Shown here: positions 23,912-35,603 of the stretch, in pieces
Layout: every line of letters begins with the position of its first letter
Numbering within the stretch: position 1 is the first letter of the stretch
Source: Datisca glomerata
Taxonomy: Eukaryota; Streptophyta; Magnoliopsida; Cucurbitales; Datiscaceae
Assembly (NCBI GenBank): GCA_003255025.1
Contig: QANY01007449.1
Span: 186,001 to 250,000 of the forward strand
Length of the DNA stretch: 64,000 nucleotides
Direction: 5' to 3'
Notes under the pieces: generated by a model
Databases searched by the model: none
What the model saw: the letters and a program-made list of their open reading frames with translations, nothing else
Told to the model about the DNA's origin: nothing
Translations under genes and position numbers: made by a program

Positions 23912-23920
23912 TTAAATTTA
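23912..23920. repeat. 9-bp target-site duplication, right of MULE
   Basis: TTAAATTTA, identical to 22476-22484. Confidence 0.75.
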
Positions 23921-24035
23921 TTTATACCGATAAGTAAAAAAAACTATTTTAGTTTTTGACGTAGTAAGAGAAAAATAGTTGATTTGATTTTATTGGTGGA
24001 GTTAATAAAATAGGTAATTAATTAGTGCATAAATT

Positions 24036-24066
24036 TATATATATATATATATATATACACACACAT
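24036..24066. repeat. TA/CA microsatellite
   Basis: About eleven TA units followed by four to five CA units. Confidence 0.9.
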
Positions 24067-24478
24067 ACGATATTGTGTGTATTATGATTTATAAATAATC
24101 ATTTACAATAAATTAAAACTTGAAAAAAAAATTATAAATAATCAATAATTTTAATACTATCATACTATTTATATAATTTTTTCAACAATTTTATTTTCAA
24201 ACTTTACTCAAATTTTCTACATATCAGACAATGAAATCATAATTTTTTAATAACTTTTTTACTTAATCATGTGTTACTAAACATGATGATCTTAATATTT
24301 TGTCATCTACCTTTATCACTTAAATTTACCCAACAATTTAACTTTCTCTACATTCTTACTTAATTCGTATCATACGGCTCCTTAATAATTTATAGGTGAC
24401 TATAAGTACAATAATCATACATAAACACAAACCTGTAATTGATATTTTTGTTTTTTATCAAAAATAAACAACATAACC

Positions 24479-24558
24479 AAATTTAGCTATTAACTGATCG
24501 AAGTCATTATTTAACGGGAAATTTAGCTATTAAATGATCGAAGTAACTATTTAACGAG
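24479..24558. repeat. 40-bp tandem duplication in the polcalcin upstream region
   Basis: Two abutting units of 40 bases that begin AAATTTAGCTATTAA and end TTTAACGGG or TTTAACGAG, differing at only a few positions. They lie about 360 bases upstream of the start codon. Confidence 0.85.
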
Positions 24559-24836
24559 AATTCTGAATATTATGATTCTAACTTGCGACTTTGTGGGTGT
24601 GTGTAAGTATTTAATCAAGATATCAACTAGTCTTATATCATGTAATCTATAACTGATAAAATAGAAGCATATACATACGTAGAAAGTTCAGTCTTCAAAT
24701 ATGGAAATAAATAAAATTTTCTTTCTAACTTCATTTTCCCGGAAAATCAGTTGAAAGAGTTATAATTATTAGGCGATCCGAGGCTCAAGCAAATGGCCCG
24801 AGACTAAAGGACAACCTTAAACCTTTACAACTTAAT

Positions 24837-24919
24837 CCCTTTATATTCCAAACACTTCATCTCTCTCCTTCTCAATCTCTCTCTTTCTTACCAACACAAA
24901 TTACCTCAACAGTAAAGCA
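24837..24919 (+). promoter_or_regulatory. probable core promoter and 5' leader of polcalcin-like gene
   Basis: A TTTATATTCC box at about 24840-24849 lies some 70-80 bases upstream of the ATG. It is followed by a C/T-rich leader (CTCTCTCCTTCTCAATCTCTC), a typical plant 5' UTR composition. The TATA assignment is by position and composition only. Confidence 0.45.
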
Positions 24920-25174
24920 ATGGCTGATAATCCACAAGGAAAGGCGGAGCGTGAACGCATTTTCAAGCGCTTCGATACGAATGGTGACGGAAAGATCTCA
25001 GCGTCGGAGCTCGGAGATGCATTGAAGGCGCTTGGCTCCGTTACCGGTGAGGAGGTGAAGCGTATGATGGCTGAGATCGATACTGACGGGGACGGCTTCA
25101 TTTCATTCGATGAATTTACAGATTTCGCCCGCGCCAACCCTGGTTTAATTAAGGACGTTGCCAAGATATTTTAA
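24920..25174 (+). CDS. polcalcin-like two-EF-hand calcium-binding protein
   Basis: An 84-residue, intronless protein containing two complete EF-hands. Loop 1 is residues 19-30 ([12 protein letters not shown]) and loop 2 is residues 54-65 ([12 protein letters not shown]). Both have Asp at position 1, Gly at 6, a hydrophobic at 8 and Glu at 12, so both should bind calcium. The length, spacing and the [15 protein letters not shown] tail match polcalcins, small pollen calcium sensors known as a cross-reactive pollen allergen family (Bet v 4 and Ole e 3 group). They are cytosolic and thought to act in pollen-tube calcium signalling. The start is the first ATG after the leader. A closely related calmodulin-like protein expressed elsewhere is the main alternative. 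Confidence 0.93.
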   Translation: MADNPQGKAERERIFKRFDTNGDGKISASELGDALKALGSVTGEEVKRMMAEIDTDGDGFISFDEFTDFARANPGLIKDVAKIF

Positions 25175-26125
25175 TGTCGTTAGCCTTTCGTGCTTGTTTT
25201 TTTAACCCTCATTTTCTTGAAATTTGTGATTTGAGTGCTTAACAACAATATATTTCATGGGATCCACCCAGATTTTTGTTATTTCCTCACATATTATATA
25301 CATCTAACTTAACTTGGGGAAGTATTATAATAAAAAATTAAGATGTTAATTTTTTTTTTACTTTTTCAAATATAACTTCAAGAGATTTTGAGAATAAACA
25401 AAAAAATATTAGGCGTTTCGGTAATCAAAAGTGAAGAAGATTCTCGGAATTAGAAAACTTTCATAATTGGGGAAGTGAAGATATCTAAATCAGATACCCT
25501 GCAATTTTTACGCAACCGAACACGAGTTATCATATTTTCTTGGGACACTGCTGAACATCTTCGTAGCAAACATGCTCTTAATAATAATGTTTCCTTTTGT
25601 CTTCTTTTCTTTTCTTCTTATATGAAGAGGATAAGAAAATAGGCCATCAGGAGGCATTGCTCCTCCCCAAGTCATCTATACCACGGCCCCAACACACGCT
25701 ATCCTTCGCTATCCTTGTTATTAGGTCAGGGTCGAAGGCTGAGTTTAACGTCTAGACAGAAATCAAGAGGAGATTTAGCCCCAAAAGACGATGATGGACA
25801 CTCGGATATACACGAGAGGAGGCATATCACGTAGATCAAATTTGATTGCTAAGCTACTCATGAACGTTGGACATATCTCCGTGTTCGAGTAATGATACGA
25901 ATGAAGCATAGAGAACTCTTTAGATTTTGAACAAAACATATTACATATTTTCCCACGAAAATGGGAAATGGTAAATATGTACACTATACACACACACACA
26001 TCATTGCAATTTTATTCCTAAATACAATTTCAACACTATTTTGTGTAAATAACTCAGCTAACTCTCTCCCTCAAGCAATAGACTCAGAAACCAAAACCAA
26101 AACAGTTCAGTGGCTAATATGTTTT
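25175..26125. other. intergenic sequence between convergent genes
   Basis: 3' flanks of the polcalcin-like gene (+) and the kinase gene (-). Nothing else recognised; small frames here lack motifs. Confidence 0.55.
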
Positions 26126-28300
26126 TCAACGACAGAAAATGAAATCATCACCTTCAACATCTGGAACTCCTAGCATTGCCAATGCCAAGTGCGTTTTCAT
26201 CTCGCTTTTCGTTTGTTGCAATTGAGGATATCGATCAATGACACATCCATGCCCCAAGAAAACGGACTTCTTTGTCGTAGAGTAAATCGGTACTTCTTCT
26301 TCTTCACCTTTCAATATACAAAGTATATCACTAATCCCTGGCCTCCAAGACTCTTCACTCGTTATGCAGGCTGTCGCAGCTTCAATCATCCTGACTATTT
26401 GACCTGTATTTTTTGAAGTTAACTTGAGCCTGCGATCAAGTAAGTCTATGATTGCACCTTTTCCTTTCTGTAAGAGGGGTTTAGCCTGCAAAGAAATGTA
26501 AAATAAAGAACTATACCAAAATCCTCCAAATTATTGGCTAAAGAAGAAAAAAAACCCCGACACACAAAGCTCTAAATCTAACAGATTTTCAATGTGATTT
26601 GGGACATCTAAATATTGTTGTTTACTTTCAAAATTCGTACATATTGTACTGAGGCCGAGACTGAGATTGACACAAGTTAGATGCTTTAGGAACATGCAGG
26701 AATGCATATTTATGGTTGTAAATAACATGTTAACCTACCCATAAGACTAAGTTCTCTTCACCAGAGATCCTTGCTTCAATTGGCTTCCTGCCTGTAATAA
26801 GCTCCAATAATACCACCCCAAGAGCGTAAACATCGGTTTTATCTGATACTTTCCCATGCTGGAAATACTCAGGAGCCAAGTAACTATACACAAAATTGTA
26901 TATCAGTGTAAAGGAATTGAGGAAAGAGGATAGTCGATTTACATTCGCCTTCCACAAGGTTTCAAAGATTAATTTACCCGAACGTGCCTTTGACGGTTTT
27001 GCAAAGGAAAGGGACAGAAGGAGCAGAAGTCCATGTAGCTAAACCAAAATCACACAACTGAAATACCATTAACACGAGATTAAGCCATGATTTCTATATA
27101 GAAAGTATAGAAAAACCGATAAGCTATTGATTACCTTGGGAATTTTCTTGGAAGAAAGAAGTATGTTTGAAGGCTTAATATCTCTATGAACAACACATCT
27201 TTCGGTTCCATTGTGAAGATAAGCTATTGCCTTGGCGATTCCAATAGCAACCTTATACCTGACAGACCAGGGAAGTGAACCCTTTACCCCTTTGGGCCCT
27301 TTCTTCTTCTTCTCTGTAAATGGGTACGTCATTATATGTTAATCACTCTAAATTAGCATAATCAAAGCAAATCATGAGTTTAGTTTTATGGAAGAATACC
27401 ATGCAAGTGTTGCTCTAGGCTCCCACCGGAGACGTACTTATAGACCAAAAACAAGCCCTCTTCTGGTTCTATACAAAATCCAATAAGCGGAACAATATTT
27501 GGATTGTGAAGAGAGCTAGCAATCATCAATTCTCTACAAAATGCCTTTGCAGACTCTTTATCTTCCTTATCAAGCCTCTTAATCGCTATAGTAGTCCTCA
27601 GAAATCCAGCTGTTCCTTTAAATACACAGCTCAATGCCCCTCTCCCCAAAACTCTCCCTATCCACTTCAAGAGAAATCAGCAGTAAATCTCATATTAAAG
27701 AATTAAAGAACTTGATTCAAAGAAATTTTAACTCATAAATGTACCATTGGAGAAATTTCGAGTAGCAGAGCGAATTTCGCCATAGCTGAATCTGATCAAG
27801 GTATGGGCCACTGGGGAAATACTCTTCTCCAATGACTCAATCCGCGGATATTTCAGTTCTCCGGTATGAGACTCGCTCCTTCTGTTGTCCAAATTCACCA
27901 TTAGAACAGTCGCGGCAGTGGAAGAGCTCATGGTCATGGATTCCAGCTCTATTTGCGAGCAGAAGCTGAACCTAAAAGATGAGTGAACCGATTGGGGATC
28001 AGCATGTATCAACGCTGCACCACACCCACCAGATTCTGCGAGCAACCAAGCCTTATTGTCTTCCAAATTCTTGTTTCCATTGTCGTCGTGTTCAATTTTG
28101 TCCTCACTCTCGCAGGGACTTCGGTGAAGGCGAGCAGGCGAAATGCAAGCCAACCCAATTTCCCAAATCATCCTTTGCAAAATGGTTTTATGCTTGAAAC
28201 CATTATAGTGACAGTAGTCATCTACAACTGGAGAGGAAGAGTAAGCAGCATTGGGCTCATTCTCCCTCGAATTAGCGCAAGTGCCTAGGGAGAAACTCAT
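26126..28300 (-). CDS. receptor-like cytoplasmic kinase, six exons
   Basis: Exons by GT-AG boundaries that keep frame: 28300-27745, 27657-27400, 27313-27135, 27057-26978, 26883-26739 and 26485-26126. They total 1578 bases or 525 residues. The start at 28300 is chosen over an upstream in-frame Met because the upstream part is a CT-repeat leader. No signal peptide or membrane helix is in the product. Residues 1-170 are variable. The kinase domain has [12 protein letters not shown] (about 189-200), the ATP-binding Lys in AIKRLDKE (about 212), Glu in FCREL (about 228), HRDIKPSN (314-321), DFG (334-336) and APE (361-363). All catalytic residues are present and it is an RD kinase. It resembles the Arabidopsis At5g37790/At1g66460 group of cytoplasmic kinases, recalled not searched. 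Substrates are unknown. Confidence 0.88.
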
Positions 28301-28419
28301 GTGGAAGCAGATCGCAATGAGAGAACAGAAATCCAGAAGTCGAAATAATAGATAGCAGAGAGAAAAATAAAGGTTGAAGCAGCTTTGCTTGAGAGGTGGA
28401 AGAGAATATTTCAATTGCA

Positions 28420-28449
28420 GAGAGAGCGAGAGCGAGAGAGAGAGAGAGT
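28420..28449. repeat. GA microsatellite in kinase 5' leader
   Basis: AGAGAGCGAG units and (GA)n on the plus strand, so (CT)n in the sense of the kinase transcript, 120-150 bases before its start codon. CT-rich leaders are common in plant 5' UTRs. It is also the reason the open frame extends falsely upstream. Confidence 0.8.
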
Positions 28450-28680
28450 ATATGTTCGTAATAATGGAAGTGGAAAAGAGTGGGGAAGGAGAAGATGATG
28501 GAGATGGAAATGAATTTTGGTCCGGCAAGAAGATAACAGATGGAATTGATTAATGGAGGCAGCTTACTTTTTTGCTTTAATGGGGGAATTATTTCGAAAG
28601 GAGAGGGAGAGCGTGATGGATGGGAAAGCAGATTCTTATGGTAAAGCTCTCCACGTACACAATGAAAAAGGAAGAAGTTA

Positions 28681-28716
28681 CAGAGGGAGAGAGGGAGAGA
28701 GGGAGAGAGGGAGCTT
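28681..28716. repeat. GGGAGAGA tandem repeat
   Basis: Four units of GAGGGAGA upstream of the kinase gene. The frame at 28553-28747 that crosses it is spurious. Confidence 0.8.
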
Positions 28717-30765
28717 GTTTAATTATTGGGTATTGAAGATTGAATGAACGAGACACAGTAATTAATCAATCAAAAGCTAATCAAGCTTTGTCTGTGTGCT
28801 TTGAGTCTGTGAGAGAGAGAGAACTGGTGGGGCAGTAGGCAATAGTGATTAATCAAAGGCCTAATCAAAACAAGAGAGTGAGAAAGCGAGCAAGTTAGAA
28901 TAGGTTGCCCCACCGGATTGATTAGGAAGACGAGCCGCGAACCGTATCAAGTACTTTAGGGTGGGTCTCACCAGCATCTAAATTAACCGCCAAATTTGAG
29001 CGACGGCAAAGGACTCACAGTAATTAAAAAAATTATTTTCTTTTTTTTTCAATGTCTACATCTACTTTTCTCATATCTCTCAATATTCGTTCATTTTTTT
29101 TAAATTTAATTTTAAAGTTTAATTTATTAATATTATATTTAAATTAGGTTTGTTTGAGTTTTACGACTAAAAAATGTTAACAATTATTTAAAAAATTCAA
29201 TTAGTTACATTATATTACTTAAATCATTCAAGTAATTATGTCATATTGGGTATGATTGATAACGTAATACTTATTTATGAGTTCAAATAATATGTTAGAA
29301 CTACTTGTATCATTTAAGTTAACACATTTGAAGGATTATAAGTCATTAAAAAGGATTTTCTGTTTGGACGATAATTATAATATATTATTTGAATCATTTA
29401 AGTGATCATATTAGACTAGGTTGAAAATATCAACAATTACTTGTAGGTTCAAGTAGTAATTATAATTACATCTATCTTTATTTGACTTGAGTTTCGTTGT
29501 TAGAAAATTTCAACAGTTCCTATAAGTAGTTAAAATATACTATTCGAATAATTTAAGTAACCGATATGATTATTTGAAAGGTTAACGTGGTACGTTGTAG
29601 CTAATTTAACTTTTCAAAGAATGTGTGAAAATTCAAGAAGTGAAAGAATAAAGAAAAAATAGAAAAATATGTGAGTATATAGGAAATAGAAGAACTGGCA
29701 AAATTGATTTGATTGATCGTCATGGATAATGAAAAAATAGAGGGAAATCGAATGACAATTTAGTACTTATATTGTACATTAATTGAATTAGATGAGTCGG
29801 AAATATAGAATTCTTTGTTTTAAAAACTAGTATATTTTTCTAAAATTCTTTATTAAATGAGAATTAAATGTGTGAGAGTTGGCTATGAGTTTGACGAAAT
29901 GAGAATTAAAAAAAAAGTTTGTGGTGTGGCTTTTGAAAATAAATTTAGTTTAATATAAGAAGTAAATTAGAATGGGTGGTTCGGTGACCTTCCAATCCCG
30001 ACCTTTACTTCACAATCGTACCCCCCATCGTTAGGAGCCGGCCTTGAGCTCCAAATCTGCCCCTTTTTCTTCTTATTTTCAATGACAACGGTGCTTAAAA
30101 AAACAGTCAAGTGATTCTGTTTGATATGGGATATTGAATTAAAAGATAATAGTCTAGATCAATTAGGTATGAAAATAAAAGAATTTATTTTTCTAATTGA
30201 TTTGGCCGTTCTTTTACTGTTCATTTTCTATTCAACGACCAACTCGTATTACTGTTTGTGTAACGTTAAAAGAGAAATTGCAAGTTTTATGTTATTTAAA
30301 ATCAAAATTGGAATATAATATTAAAATTAAAATGATACATGTAATGTGTTTTTGTCTTACAATCGTAATAATGATACTGCCTTTGGTTAATAGCATAGTC
30401 CACATACCTTGTGTGGTTGAATTTTAGGCATTAGTTTGGTATCAGTTCGAACTGTACTTACTAATAATAAAGCCGGGTGGGTCCGGTCCCAAGCCTACTA
30501 TAATATTTGAGGGTATATAATGATATCAAATCCAAGTTAAGTAAGAGATGTTATTTAGATTTAAACTGTCGAGATCTAATCGGATGATTTAGAATGACTG
30601 AAATATCAATCTATCGTTGCGTTTCTAAGAGCAAACAATTTCCTTTGTAGTTTATTGTTTATTTGAGATGATAAGCTTTTGTGTACTCAAAAAGTAGTTT
30701 TTTTAAAAATCTCTGTAAATGAAACTTTTCAGCCGTTACAAAACACTTCTGAAAGCAGGTCACTA
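28717..30765. other. AT-rich intergenic sequence
   Basis: No gene supported. A somewhat GC-richer patch at 29970-30060 has no recognisable product. Small frames at 30121-30427 lack motifs. Confidence 0.5.
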
Positions 30766-31664
30766 AGAGTAAAGACTTTCTTTGGGTTGCTTGGTGTAAC
30801 ATCAATCTTCTTAAGGGCCATACAGTTTTACAGTGAAGTAGTCTGCAGATTCTTCCTGGTCATGGAGGAAACTCCTAAAAATCAGACATAAACTGACAGA
30901 TTTTTACAGGATTTAGGTGGGGGATGGTGCCACTACTTCTTTATTTAATGATCCATGTCACTCTTCTGGCATTTTGTTTAATAGAGGAGGTAATAACCTC
31001 GTACTCAGTTCTGGTCTTGGCCTCTCTACTCCCCTCTCCATCCTAATATCTAGCTCTGAACTAGAGACTTGTTTATCTTATTGGGGGATTTCTCTACGTA
31101 TTCCTCCTCCTTTTCTCCATGCAGCAGATTTTAGATAAATTGGCTACAAAAGACCATGTTTCTAAATGGAACCCCTCTGCTGGAACTGCCTGTGTTTACT
31201 ACAGTTCTGGATTTGAAATTATTGCTCATTTGATGTTTGAATGCTCTCACACTAGAGGTCTGCTTAGCAGATGTGAACTCACTTGCTATGCTACCACCTG
31301 GCATGATTTCCAGCAGTGATTACTTGCCTTCTCTTCTGTTAAGTCTTTACAAGCTCTTTGTGTTAAGCTAGCTCTCTCTATTTTTATCTACTATATTTGG
31401 ATAGATAGGATCATGGGAGTTTTCATGGGTAAAATTGTGGACTTCTCCATTACTTCCAAGAATATTTATAGGATGGTGAGAGAGAGTTTGTTTCCTTCCT
31501 AAAAATAGGAATTTCATTCTTGACGATGATTTTTTGAATAGATAATTGTAACTTAACTCTTAAATTAAGTTTATTTTATAATGTCTTGAGGTATGCCTCT
31601 TGTATTTTATACTTTTATGTTTTCTTTCGTGAAATAAAATTTACTTTTTAACAAAAAAATAATT
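30766..31664 (+). mobile_element. LINE (L1-type) 3' fragment
   Basis: On the plus strand, broken frames encode the region after the reverse transcriptase of plant L1-type elements. There is an EVGDGATTSLFNDP-like block (about 30915-30960) and then the zf-RVT region with DKLATKDHVSKWNPS, a Cys-x2-type finger and AHLMFECSHTRGLL (31119-31300). The 3' end has an AATAAA (about 31635) and a short A-rich tail at 31650-31664. Everything 5' of about 30766 is missing, as usual for aborted target-primed reverse transcription. Frames at 30917-31138 and 31119-31319 are pieces of it. Confidence 0.75.
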
Positions 31665-31914
31665 TTTTCAAAAATGCTTTTCAAAAATCTTAAATTAATT
31701 TCACCTAAAACTTAAAGTGCTAGTTCTAAAATTCTCGCCAACACAACACTCAACTGTCTCAACTGTCTGGGACATAATTATAAATACATATATTCTGATT
31801 TTTATTTTGGGTGGATTAAAACGAAACAAAAAGGCAGAGGAAAATCTTGAGTTGGTAGGATATTAAGATTATATATAATAATTAAATTAAAAGGCTTTGT
31901 GTCAGTCTGACACA
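31665..31914. other. intergenic sequence ending in a palindrome
   Basis: AT-rich. Bases 31898-31914 (TGTGTCAGTCTGACACA) form a perfect 8-bp inverted repeat around a single T, directly against the hAT element end. Confidence 0.6.
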
Positions 31915-32271
31915 TAGTTAGTTAATTCGGGGACGGTAAAAATACGAAGTATTATTCGGCATGTATAATTCATAAATTTAACGGTCAAATATTCGGCTAA
32001 AATTCGGTCAATAATATATGATAAGTAAAAATTCAGATACGGGTTTTAAACGAGTATTATACATTTTCTTTTAAAAAATTCGGTACTAAAGATACGGTTT
32101 TAAAATTTATAAATAAATATTAATATAACAATATATTATGAATATGACAAAAAATATCATTCTACAAATTTCTTAAAGTTTTTCAAAAACCAAAATATAT
32201 TGATCAATTAATAGTATTCTATTCAACCAAAATATAGTCATCAATCCAAATTATTCAATCCATAAAAACTA

Positions 32272-34685
32272 TCAAATGATGGGATCGTCGGATCGTAAAA
32301 TTTCATTAAAATAAGATTCGTTTGGGCTACGAAGTAGCTCAGACCAATCGCACAAGCTCATGTCATCTAAAGCAAATGGTTCTTCTTCAAAAAAACATTC
32401 TGGTTCTTCTTCAAATCCTTCTTTAGCAAGTTGATTGATCTTAGAAAGATCAATAGGCATCATATCCAGCACTTCACGATCCTTATACACTGCCATCATC
32501 AAAGAGTTCATTCTCACGTACACCAAATCATCCAACATTGTCAGTGCCAATCTATTTTTCTTTTTCGTTTGGGCTGCTTCCCATGCACTCCAATTTCTTT
32601 CACAAGCTGACGAGCTACACGGTTGTCTCAAAATTCTAATTGCAATCTTTTGCAATACAGGAAATATTGAACCATTAAGCTGCTACCTAATACCTATAAA
32701 TACAACTATTTACATTAGGAATGAAATCAACATAAAACAAATGAAAATCTAATTCAAAACGAAGAAACACTTACGAGGATGACTAGTGTTTATCATAGCA
32801 GTGGCTGTACAATTGAACAAGGGCGGAAACTTTAAACGATATTTAACTAGTTCAGTTACCACCTGATCTTTTTCATCTAAATAACCTAACTGTTGAACAA
32901 GATATTCAACTCCTTCTCTAATATCAATGTTGTATTCTTGGTAATTCTCACAAACCATATAAACTGGATTAAGAAGTACAGCAATAGCAAGTACCTTATG
33001 GAGAATGTTCTTCTCTTTTCTCTACTCAAATATTTTCATCATAAAAGAATTACGAGATGTATCTTTTACACAATATTGATCAAGCGCTTCTCGTGCCATC
33101 TCCATAGCATCATATAAATATCCCGCTATAGATCCCTCACCATCTACTAATTGAAGAACTCTCACCAGAGGCTCAACAACATTCACATAATCTTTTACAT
33201 CTACCCAGAAAGACTCATTCTGAATTATTGAAGTCACTAACTTAGCCTGTGCAGTCTTAGTAAAATTCAAACCCCTCCATTCAGAAGAAACAACCAAAAT
33301 TCTCAAATTATTTTCACAATCAATTATTGATTGAAGCATCAAAAAGTTCGAAGCAAATCTAGTCTTACACGAAAATTTTAACTCCCTGTCATCTGTATAT
33401 TTCCTCATCAATTGCAATATCATATGATGCTTATACATGTAATCTAGCTTATACATGTAATCTACTATTTTTTTCGCATCATCAATCACACTTTTCACCC
33501 ATTCAATTTGATTATAATGATCTAGGGCCAATCCGCGAGACTTTTACAACAAGACTGAACAAGGAATTGACTGAATAGGACACGGGCGGGTACTTTCAAG
33601 CCTATGTGACCAATGCACTTATGCTGCCTTCACTCAAACACTTTCAAAGAAGCAAGGGGAAGAGTTTATGAAATCGATTCACTAAGTAGCTTCACTCTTA
33701 AACTACTTGAACTAGAGGAGCGGTACGAGCTACTAATAGGCTTACTACAAAAGAAAGGAAGGCTATTTGAGATCCTTTTTCAAGGCTCAAGTACTCTGAC
33801 CCATAAGACCGATTTCAATAACAAATTAATACCATGAGCTGCACATTTAGTCTTGTATAATCGAAGATATTTTTCCATCAACATGCAACTAGCGGCTTCA
33901 ATCTTTAAGGCATTATCAATAACTATTTGCACAACATGTTCAGGGCCAATTTCATTGATGACGGAAGAAACAATGTTATAAAGATACTCACCAGTCAATC
34001 TCTCATGTGAACATTCAAACGATTTCAAAAAAATAGCATCTAACGGTGAGCTAGCGATAATATTAACCCATGACCGTCTTCTTATGTCTGTCCAAGAATC
34101 TGACATAATAGTACAACCTGTACTAGTCCATGATTGTTTTACACATGCAACATAAGTCCCAACATCTGTTCTTGCCTAAGGTACTAGCTTAGTACGAAGC
34201 GTTGAATAACTAGGTATAGTATAACCACAACCAAAATCACCTAAAGCTTTACTCATGTCAAGAAATGACTTGGACTGAATAATATTAAATGCTATGTTGT
34301 TCATGATGAAAAACTGAGCAATTTTTTTGTCAACATTGCTCTTCTCTTTCTTAGCAGAGAATTCTGAGATTGTGGTTTGAGTATAATTAGATAGACCCAA
34401 AGAGTAAGCGTTCGATCCTTCATTACTTTCATTAACCGAATCATTTTTTCTTTTCTGACTAGAACTTGAACTTGAATCTCTAATAAAAAAATACGCTTCA
34501 GCTTGAACCTCTTCTGGTACTTTACTACATATATCAATATCACGACCACTAATTTCAGATAAATGAGACTTTACCCTAGAAATCCCTCCAGCAAAATCTC
34601 TCTCACAAAATTTGCACTTGAAACGATTATTTGACTGTTCAACGTAATCCCAAAACTTATCTTTTTTCTTCACCATGATAATCAA
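32272..34685 (-). pseudogene. hAT transposase remnant (BED finger, DUF659, C-terminal dimerisation domain)
   Basis: Reading right to left: a BED zinc finger in 34685-34560 (DYVEQSNNRFKCKFC, Cys-x2-Cys, then His and Cys in SHLSEISGRD), a Ser-rich linker, a DUF659-type segment with MSDSWTDIRRRSWVN, and then IVIDNALKIEAASCML and CAAHGINLLLKS. After a 250-base insertion come the RNase-H-like segment with TRFASNFLMLQ (33022-33531) and the hAT dimerisation region with RQPCSSSACERNWSAWEA (about 32620). A TAG near 34176 and a stop near 33022 break it. A gap at 32656-32770 could be an intron. It would have cut and joined element ends in the nucleus. Confidence 0.85.
33537..33790. other. foreign-looking insertion inside the hAT transposase
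   Basis: About 250 bases with no relation to hAT coding separate CAAHGINLLLKS from EWVKSVIDDAKK. The segment is less AT-rich than its surroundings. It has one open frame on the plus strand (33613-33837) without a recognised motif. Organelle DNA or a captured gene fragment are possible sources; I could not identify it. Confidence 0.5.
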
Positions 34686-34756
34686 AATTCAGAAAATTTG
34701 AATAGAATCAATAAAACCTATAAACAAGACATAATTTGAATTAACAGAAACTAAAT

Positions 34757-34832
34757 TCAGAAAATCTGAATTAACAGCACAAGTCCAATTCAGTTCAGAG
34801 AAATTCTGAATTAACAGCACAAGTCCAATTTA
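34757..34832. repeat. direct repeat in hAT element leader
   Basis: Two copies of a TCTGAATTAACAGCACAAGT block about 48 bases apart upstream of the transposase start. Further out, CAATGGAGAA recurs four times between 35062 and 35385. Such subterminal repeats are typical transposase-binding regions in hAT elements. Confidence 0.6.
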
Positions 34833-35603
34833 GTTTAATTTACTACAATCAAATTCAATTCAGAGAAGTCCAACCAGAACAGAATTCACCTATCATCTTA
34901 AAACCTTCGTGAAAAAACAGAATCGATTAGGAAGGTCTTACTTGCAAGAAGAAATTACTATGACTAATTCTATCCAAGACCAAGACTATATGATGTTATA
35001 CATCAGAGACTGAATTATAATTTCTACAATCCAAACAATGGAAAAAAAGTTTGCGCTTCAACAATGGAGAATTAGACATAGATAATTACAGATAAAGGAG
35101 TAGAAAGAATAAATTACCTATAAACAGAACAAACCAGAGATTAGAGATTCAGAGAGCGAGGTTTCAACAATGGAGAATCATGATTCATGAAGAATTAGAG
35201 CTTAAAATCAAAGAAGAGAACAGACTAGAGATCAGAGATGAAGCAATTTGGGGATTAGGGTTTTCTGAATCTTAATTCTGAAGAGACCAGAGATTGCGAA
35301 GAACTTACCAGACCAAAGAGAGGATAGAAATCGCGAAGAACAGAAGAGAGAGGCTTCAGCAATGGAGAATCAACAATGGAGAAGAGAGAGACCGAGAGAG
35401 GATGGAAATCACTGACCGAGAGAGCAGGAGTCCTAAAAACGCGAAGAATGAGGATTTTGCCCATTTTAGTCACGCGTATTATATAGTTGTCAAAAAATGC
35501 GTATTATTCCGTATCTTTCAATAAGAAATAGAAACGGCCAAAAATAATGAAAACACCAAAAATACGCATATTAAATGTCAAAAATACGCGTATTAACTAA
35601 CTA

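Larger units (their letters stand above)
23921..24919. other. intergenic sequence upstream of polcalcin-like gene
   Basis: Contains a (TA)n(CA)n microsatellite at 24036-24066, a 40-bp tandem duplication at 24479-24558 and the presumed promoter just before 24920. Confidence 0.6.
31915..35603 (-). mobile_element. hAT-superfamily DNA transposon, decayed
   Basis: A 12-bp inverted repeat (TAGTTAGTTAAT at 31915-31926 and its inverse at 35592-35603) bounds a 3.7-kb unit containing a hAT transposase remnant. Subterminal regions on both sides carry related AAAATACG and CCGTATCTTT motifs. No 8-bp target duplication could be matched at these ends, so the exact termini are uncertain. The transposase has stops and an insertion, so the element is inactive. 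Confidence 0.7.

Noticed and set aside
24901..25164. Minus-strand frame of 87 residues
   Set aside because: Exact antisense shadow of the EF-hand gene.
35255..35524. Frames of 72 and 76 residues on opposite strands
   Set aside because: Both lie in the purine-rich subterminal repeats of the hAT element and lack motifs.
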